Origin: an uncultured Methylophaga sp.
GTDB lineage: Bacteria > Pseudomonadota > Gammaproteobacteria > Nitrosococcales > Methylophagaceae
DNA length: 10,686 bases
Reading direction: 5' to 3'
Assembly (NCBI GenBank): GCA_947631375.1
Contig: CANRLD010000052.1
Span: forward strand, 1-10,686
Shown: piece after piece, positions 7,192-10,686 of the stretch
Numbering within the stretch: the first letter of the stretch is position 1
Layout: each line of letters begins with the position of its first letter
Position numbers and translations under genes: made by a program
The notes under the pieces: model-generated
What the model was told of the DNA's origin: nothing
Databases searched by the model: none
Seen by the model: only the letters and a program-made list of their open reading frames with translations

Positions 7192-9039
7192 TTAATTACC
7201 AACCGAGTAGCAGCTTGAGATATCGGGCCATTGCTCAGCCTTGATAGTCGTGTAGTGTCTCCAGAACTCGTTATCGATGGCCTGCAATCTGGCGGGGGTA
7301 TCTTCGCGACGATATCGTGCCAGGTGTGACGGGCCGCCGTTATAAGCGGCGTAAGTTGCCTTTATCAGATTGTCATCACCGCCGGGCTGCTTGTGCTCGC
7401 CTTTGCGGATCGCATAATCAATCATGTAATAAGTCAGAATTTCGATGCCGGCATTCACATTGTAATCAACCTCATCAACGAGGCGATCAAGATCATAAAC
7501 CTTGCGCCAAACTCGACCGTTGATCTGCATCATGCCCACTGCTCCGCCGGCTGAACGCAACACTTGGGGATCGCTACTCGGGCCTGCGAACTGCCGCCAG
7601 CAGGATTCTTTCCATGCTGTGGCACGAACCAAAGGATCGAGTCGCTCTGTCATGCTGCCCGGCAAGCGATCATTTTCGGCCAGCCAGGCGCTGGCCTGTT
7701 CTTCCAACAAGCTGGCGACCAGCTCAAGGTAAACATCCAGGTTGTCCCGCTGCGGGACGAGCCCCTTCAACGCTTCAGCTGGGGAAATTCTGTCGGCATG
7801 AGCCGCCGACAATAACCACGCCCCTACCCAACCAAAACCACCGGTGATTTGTCGCGTTAATTCGGCTGTTGTGAATACAGCCTCGTCTCTGCCATTCAAT
7901 CCAAATAAATCACGAAACTCTGGGTCAGCCTCCAAGGGTAACGGGGTAAAACTCGGCGGCACCGCTTCGGCAAGCAGTAAGCGGGCGAGCCGGCGCAGTC
8001 CATCACGGGTGATCTCAAAACCATATTCCGGCCCGAGGGCGTCGAGCGCTCGTAGCGCGTCACCACCGGCCATGAACGCGGCAAGCTTGAAATCAACTTC
8101 CAAACCAGGCGTCTCCAACCCTTCAAGTTCGCTCATCAGTGGTCGCAACCGATCCCATGTCGTCAGGAAAAGTTCACGAACTGGATCAGTCTCAGGATCA
8201 TCGACCGTCAGCGCCTCGGCAATGGCGTGTCGCGCGTCCAGCAATATGGCAAGTAATTCAATACGTAAGGCATGGGAATTGGTTGAGCGGGCCAGCGCCG
8301 AAATGATGGTGGTCAGAAAGCCATCTAACTCATCTTCAAGGGTTTGCCACTCTGCCATCTCGCTGTCGTCAAAAGTAGGCTCGGGCACTTGATCGGCCTG
8401 TTCAGCAGCGCGAACCTGGAAAGCCAGCCAGGCTCTGACGCCTGCTTCTTCAGTTTGGAGGCGAGCAATGCGGGTCCGTTCAACCAACGACTGCTCACCA
8501 TCTTGCGCACTACCTGGCCCCAGCAATTGTTCGATCAACTCATCAAGGCTGCTCAGTGGCCCGGCCAGGTCAATTTGAACACGCTTCATGCGCGGCAGCA
8601 CCAACGTATCAGCGATGAGCTGAGCGGGTTTGCTCAACAGGCCAGGAGTGCTATCTGGACGCGATAACTCGATCGACGCTGGCACAAACTCTATGGCCTG
8701 TCCCAACGCCATAACCTGTGGCGTCAGTTTCAATGCAAGACGGCCCTGCCACGGTTTCGGCCCTCGACAGGCACCGAGCACATAAGCGCCGGTCGTGGCG
8801 GTCAATGCCATGCCGACAGACAATTGGCCATCCTCGGTCGCCACCAGCATATCGGACAACTCAACCCGATTACACGGATCGTTGCTGATGGTGCTCTGGC
8901 CATTCTCATCGAATTCAAGGGCGCGACTGATCGCGGACTGGAGATGAGCATTTTCAGCCAATAAAGGGATTTCAACTTCGCCCGCCGATAGCACGTTCGA
9001 ACTGTACAACACGAAAAGCAGCCACCCAATCTGTTTCAT
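7192..9039 (-). CDS. Secreted lytic transglycosylase, C-terminal SLT domain with long N-terminal region
   Basis: Periplasmic enzyme predicted to cleave the MurNAc-GlcNAc bond of peptidoglycan. 615 residues. A signal peptide covers residues 1-19 (SNVLSA then GE). Residues about 21-160 look beta-rich and unrecognised, with C56 and C91; about 165-455 are helical and acidic; about 468-605 form the SLT domain with ATAWKESCW (catalytic E478), GAVGMMQIN (499-507), NVNAGIEILTYY (528-538) and ATYAAYNGGP (561-570). C480 and C610 could form a disulfide closing the domain. The length is close to Slt70 (~645), but I see no clear Slt70 superhelical or linker signature, so a different architecture is likely. 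The ATG at 9039 follows GGAA by 6 nt. It is transcribed alone, ending at the shared terminator. The 290 bp upstream hold its promoter; a TAATAT at about 9107-9112 may be a -10 without a convincing -35. Confidence 0.9.
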   Translation of the reverse strand: MKQIGWLLFVLYSSNVLSAGEVEIPLLAENAHLQSAISRALEFDENGQSTISNDPCNRVELSDMLVATEDGQLSVGMALTATTGAYVLGACRGPKPWQGRLALKLTPQVMALGQAIEFVPASIELSRPDSTPGLLSKPAQLIADTLVLPRMKRVQIDLAGPLSSLDELIEQLLGPGSAQDGEQSLVERTRIARLQTEEAGVRAWLAFQVRAAEQADQVPEPTFDDSEMAEWQTLEDELDGFLTTIISALARSTNSHALRIELLAILLDARHAIAEALTVDDPETDPVRELFLTTWDRLRPLMSELEGLETPGLEVDFKLAAFMAGGDALRALDALGPEYGFEITRDGLRRLARLLLAEAVPPSFTPLPLEADPEFRDLFGLNGRDEAVFTTAELTRQITGGFGWVGAWLLSAAHADRISPAEALKGLVPQRDNLDVYLELVASLLEEQASAWLAENDRLPGSMTERLDPLVRATAWKESCWRQFAGPSSDPQVLRSAGGAVGMMQINGRVWRKVYDLDRLVDEVDYNVNAGIEILTYYMIDYAIRKGEHKQPGGDDNLIKATYAAYNGGPSHLARYRREDTPARLQAIDNEFWRHYTTIKAEQWPDISSCYSVGN

Positions 9040-9286
9040 TCGATGTTCCAGTGGTTAAAGCAAGATGAGTTAGGGATCAGGCTCTGCCCAAAGACAGGCT
9101 TGAAATATTATGCCGATATTTATTATGCAAGTGTTATCAACAATAACTTTCGACAATCAAGATCAATTATCTTGTCAGAGTAGTAGTGTTTATCCGTTAT
9201 GAAACTACGTTGTTAATCATCCCTTAGCGCATTAACTCAGGGATTTCGCGTCTTTACGCTTTGTACTGTGACATGAGCTTTTCATT

Positions 9287-9323
9287 TCGTTCACGGCTTA
9301 CGAACGATGGCTTAACTAGTTAA
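9287..9323. repeat. Hairpin and 12-bp palindrome after the thioredoxin-like gene
   Basis: TTAACTAGTTAA at 9312-9323 is a perfect palindrome lying 6 bp beyond the stop codon. Next to it TCGTTC (9287-9292) pairs with GAACGA (9302-9307) over a 9-nt loop. Either could help end transcription of the minus-strand gene, but no U-tract follows. The remainder of 9040-9286 contains no gene that I can support. Confidence 0.35.
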
Positions 9324-9329
9324 TCGCGG

Positions 9330-9668
9330 TCAGGTGACTTTCGACATTAATTGACGAACTTCGTCAGAACGTAACGGCCTCACGAGGCGAGCCACCTCAT
9401 TACCATCGCGCAGGAGAATCAACGTCGGCCAAAGCTTTACCTTGAACACTCGGCCCAGCCGTTTGCCCTTTCCATCATATATTTTAATATGGCGCAGTCC
9501 TGACTGCTCAGTTACGACTTCTTTTATCGCCGGACTTGCCGCCTGACAATGCCCACACCAGGGTGCGCCAAACTCAAGTAAGGTGTTACCAGTCAACTCG
9601 CCAATCTGGTCAACTGTAAGTGGTTCTTCTGTGTAATCAGCTGTAGAGCCAATATCACGGCGTTTCAT
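9330..9668 (-). CDS. Thioredoxin-like protein with CGHC active site
   Basis: A 112-residue cytoplasmic thiol-disulfide protein of the thioredoxin fold. Key residues: LLEFGAPWCGHC (30-41) with C38 and C41, a glutamate (E32) where E. coli thioredoxin has the buried D26, and LWPTLILLRDG (79-89) with the cis-proline P81. The CGHC pair is that of protein disulfide isomerases rather than CGPC of classical thioredoxin, which usually means a less reducing potential. A similar short family occurs in pseudomonads and relatives. I chose the ATG at 9668 because GGAG (9677-9680) lies 8 nt upstream; an in-frame ATG at 9698 and a TTG at 9701 have no RBS. No signal peptide is visible. Partner and physiological role are unknown. 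Confidence 0.87.
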   Translation of the reverse strand: MKRRDIGSTADYTEEPLTVDQIGELTGNTLLEFGAPWCGHCQAASPAIKEVVTEQSGLRHIKIYDGKGKRLGRVFKVKLWPTLILLRDGNEVARLVRPLRSDEVRQLMSKVT

Positions 9669-9705
9669 CTCGTTTACTCCACCCACAAACTTGTCCATCA
9701 AGAAT

Positions 9706-9720
9706 TGCTAGTACCTAGCA
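9706..9720. repeat. 15-bp palindrome upstream of the thioredoxin-like gene
   Basis: TGCTAG and CTAGCA flank TAC as a perfect dyad about 38-52 bp before the chosen start codon. It could be an operator or a stable stem in the leader, or chance. No regulator is nearby. Confidence 0.3.
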
Positions 9721-9839
9721 CTATGAAACCGGAGAGGCGTAGAATCGCTGACTATTTTTGTGTCTTCAGCTTGAAGCCAGCTTCTTCGCCTCTTTTCGAA
9801 TCAGCTCAAAACTCAAACTGGATAGAAGCGCTTTGTTAG

Positions 9840-10064
9840 TTATCTTTCGGCACGAAATTTGGCTGCATCAATAATGGACCAAAGCCAGGCAATCCCGGCA
9901 ATCACTAATGGAAAAAGCAGAAACCACAGCGCCACACTCGCAAAGTAAAACAAGGCAAACAATATCGCTGCCAGTATACGCCCTTGGATTAACTGACCGA
10001 GGCCAGGAAAAAATACATTACACAAAGCAGCAATAACGTTACCGCCAGATCCTTGTCCAGACAT
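9840..10064 (-). CDS. Small two-helix membrane protein with PGLGQL motif
   Basis: A 74-residue hydrophobic protein. After a short glycine-rich start it has NVIAALCNVFFPGLGQLIQGR (9-29), a first membrane helix (about 30-47) and a second (about 50-66), ending in IIDAAKFRAER. The PGLGQ-x3-GR pattern before a hydrophobic helix pair is shared by many small membrane proteins resembling the TM2 domain; function unknown. Start choice: GAGG at 10070-10073 sits 5 nt before the ATG at 10064; GTG 10070 and ATG 10067 are too close. A TATAAT at 10115-10120 on this strand could be a -10 element, but the -35 is poor. The thioredoxin-like gene follows 171 bp downstream on the same strand. Confidence 0.75.
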   Translation of the reverse strand: MSGQGSGGNVIAALCNVFFPGLGQLIQGRILAAILFALFYFASVALWFLLFPLVIAGIAWLWSIIDAAKFRAER

Positions 10065-10066
10065 CA

Positions 10067-10201
10067 TCACCTCGAATATGAAAAGGATGGTTTATCACAA
10101 ACCACATTTTGAAGATTATAAATCAATTGTGTCTGGGCTTGAGGAATCCACAAAATCGGGGTAGAACCCCAGTAATACAGCTTCAGGGAAAGCCTAGCCA
10201 T
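10067..10201 (-). CDS. Possible 44-residue small ORF
   Basis: An ATG at 10201 with a good Shine-Dalgarno, AAGGAG at 10207-10212 and 5-nt spacing, opens 44 codons (MARLSLKLYYWGSTPILWIP...) that stop at TGA 10067-10069, immediately before and overlapping the ATG cluster of the small membrane protein gene. The arrangement would allow translational coupling. The protein matches nothing I know and composition is not clearly coding, so it may be a leader or chance. Confidence 0.3.
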   Translation of the reverse strand: MARLSLKLYYWGSTPILWIPQAQTQLIYNLQNVVCDKPSFSYSR

Positions 10202-10282
10202 CAGTACTCCTTCGTCTAGTCGTCGCAAGAACCAAGGCTCATAAGAACTGAACTTTCTGAATGCACATACCATGCTTGGCAA

Positions 10283-10686
10283 TTATTGAGCACTCATCTG
10301 AGTGGGCGGCCGTAGCGTGACTCCACCATCAAGCTGTCGGACTGTTTTTTCGATCGCTGCGCATATTTTCTGGTCAAATTGACTCGACCTTTGGGTCTTT
10401 TCCGGCCATCGATATAGGGGCAAGTCAGCGCTTTCGGAGGAGCGTGCGCTTGCTCTTTGTAGTGACTCCAATACCGAAGATATAAATTTGCCGTTGTTGA
10501 TGCTTTGTTCTTTGAACACTGGCCGTCCATCAACGTAGCGAAGCGATAGCAGGTCGTCTGGGATATCGATCGGTGGCAAATCTAGTGTCTCAGATTGATC
10601 CCACCAGTATCGTGATGCCGAGTACGACTCTGACAACACATCATGGCAAGTGAGCGGTGTGCTAGCTTGCCTGCGTTTGCGTCTCC
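10283..10686 (-). CDS. Unrecognised protein, C-terminal part (enters from right edge)
   Basis: The frame is open from the right edge through 134 codons to a TAA... stop region at 10283-10285, so only the C-terminal part is visible unless translation starts internally (GTG at 10639 has no evident RBS). The visible part begins with a basic stretch (RRKRRQAS) and continues with SRYWWDQSETLDLPPIDIPDDLLSLRYVDG-type sequence, a polar middle rich in S, R and Q, and ends DGGVTLRPPTQMSAQ. It has no membrane segment and no motif that I recognise. Function not assigned. The 81 bp after its stop contain no terminator that I can see. Confidence 0.55.
   Translation of the reverse strand, partial: RRKRRQASTPLTCHDVLSESYSASRYWWDQSETLDLPPIDIPDDLLSLRYVDGRPVFKEQSINNGKFISSVLESLQRASARSSESADLPLYRWPEKTQRSSQFDQKICAAIEKTVRQLDGGVTLRPPTQMSAQ

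Noticed and set aside
7844..8392. 182-codon open frame on the plus strand
   Set aside because: It is antisense to the lytic transglycosylase gene, has serine/arginine-rich low-complexity composition, and no RBS or family resemblance.
9151..9175. Imperfect inverted repeat GACA...AAGAT/ATCTT...GTC
   Set aside because: Bulged, AT-rich and not followed by a T-run; not distinguishable from chance in an AT-rich spacer.
9826..9842. GCGCTTTGTTAG, resembling the end of an integron attC site
   Set aside because: The bases after GTTAG do not fit the GTTRRRY core and no matching partner (RYYYAAC) or long complementary arm is found within 150 bp.
10202..10282. Extension of the 44-codon ORF upstream to a TTG at 10282
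   Set aside because: No RBS precedes the TTG or the ATG at 10273, whereas the ATG at 10201 has a strong one.

Overview
The window looks like a piece of a gammaproteobacterial chromosome of roughly 50% GC. The basis is the family mix: an MdtA/MdtB-type RND efflux pump, a DUF3144 protein, a short CGHC thioredoxin-like protein of the kind I associate with pseudomonads and relatives, and a REP-associated tyrosine transposase (RAYT). I cannot name the genus. Most genes lie on the minus strand. No rRNA, tRNA, CRISPR array, prophage or origin was seen.

Left part (1-3752, minus strand): mdtA (periplasmic adaptor) followed by mdtB (inner-membrane RND pump subunit). mdtB runs off the left edge after about 848 codons. 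In the usual mdtA-mdtB-mdtC order, mdtC would lie just outside. A possible 14-codon reading frame bridges the mdtA stop and the mdtB start. About 105 bp upstream of mdtA there is a 7-bp direct repeat with 10-bp periodicity that could be a response-regulator site.

Middle part (3998-5280): a 112-residue protein of the family often labelled 'n-acetylglutamate synthase' (label doubtful) lies directly downstream of a complete RAYT gene. The RAYT unit is bounded by 24-bp inverted repeats, and the left one encodes the end and stop codon of the transposase. The right flank, including the RAYT start codon, RBS and a candidate promoter, is present as a perfect 104-bp tandem duplication. This is the most distinctive structural feature of the window.

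Right-middle (5313-7129, plus strand): a GTG-started, CynX/NimT-like MFS permease, then a DUF3144 protein ending at a hairpin that can serve as a bidirectional terminator.

Right part (7192-10686, minus strand): a secreted lytic transglycosylase with a catalytic SLT domain at the C-terminus and a long uncharacterised N-terminal region; a thioredoxin-like protein; a small two-helix membrane protein preceded by a possible 44-codon ORF; and the C-terminal part of an unrecognised protein entering from the right edge.

The genes do not form one pathway. The window reads as housekeeping and envelope genes (efflux, peptidoglycan turnover, thiol redox) with one transposase insertion. I found no convincing new multi-gene system.
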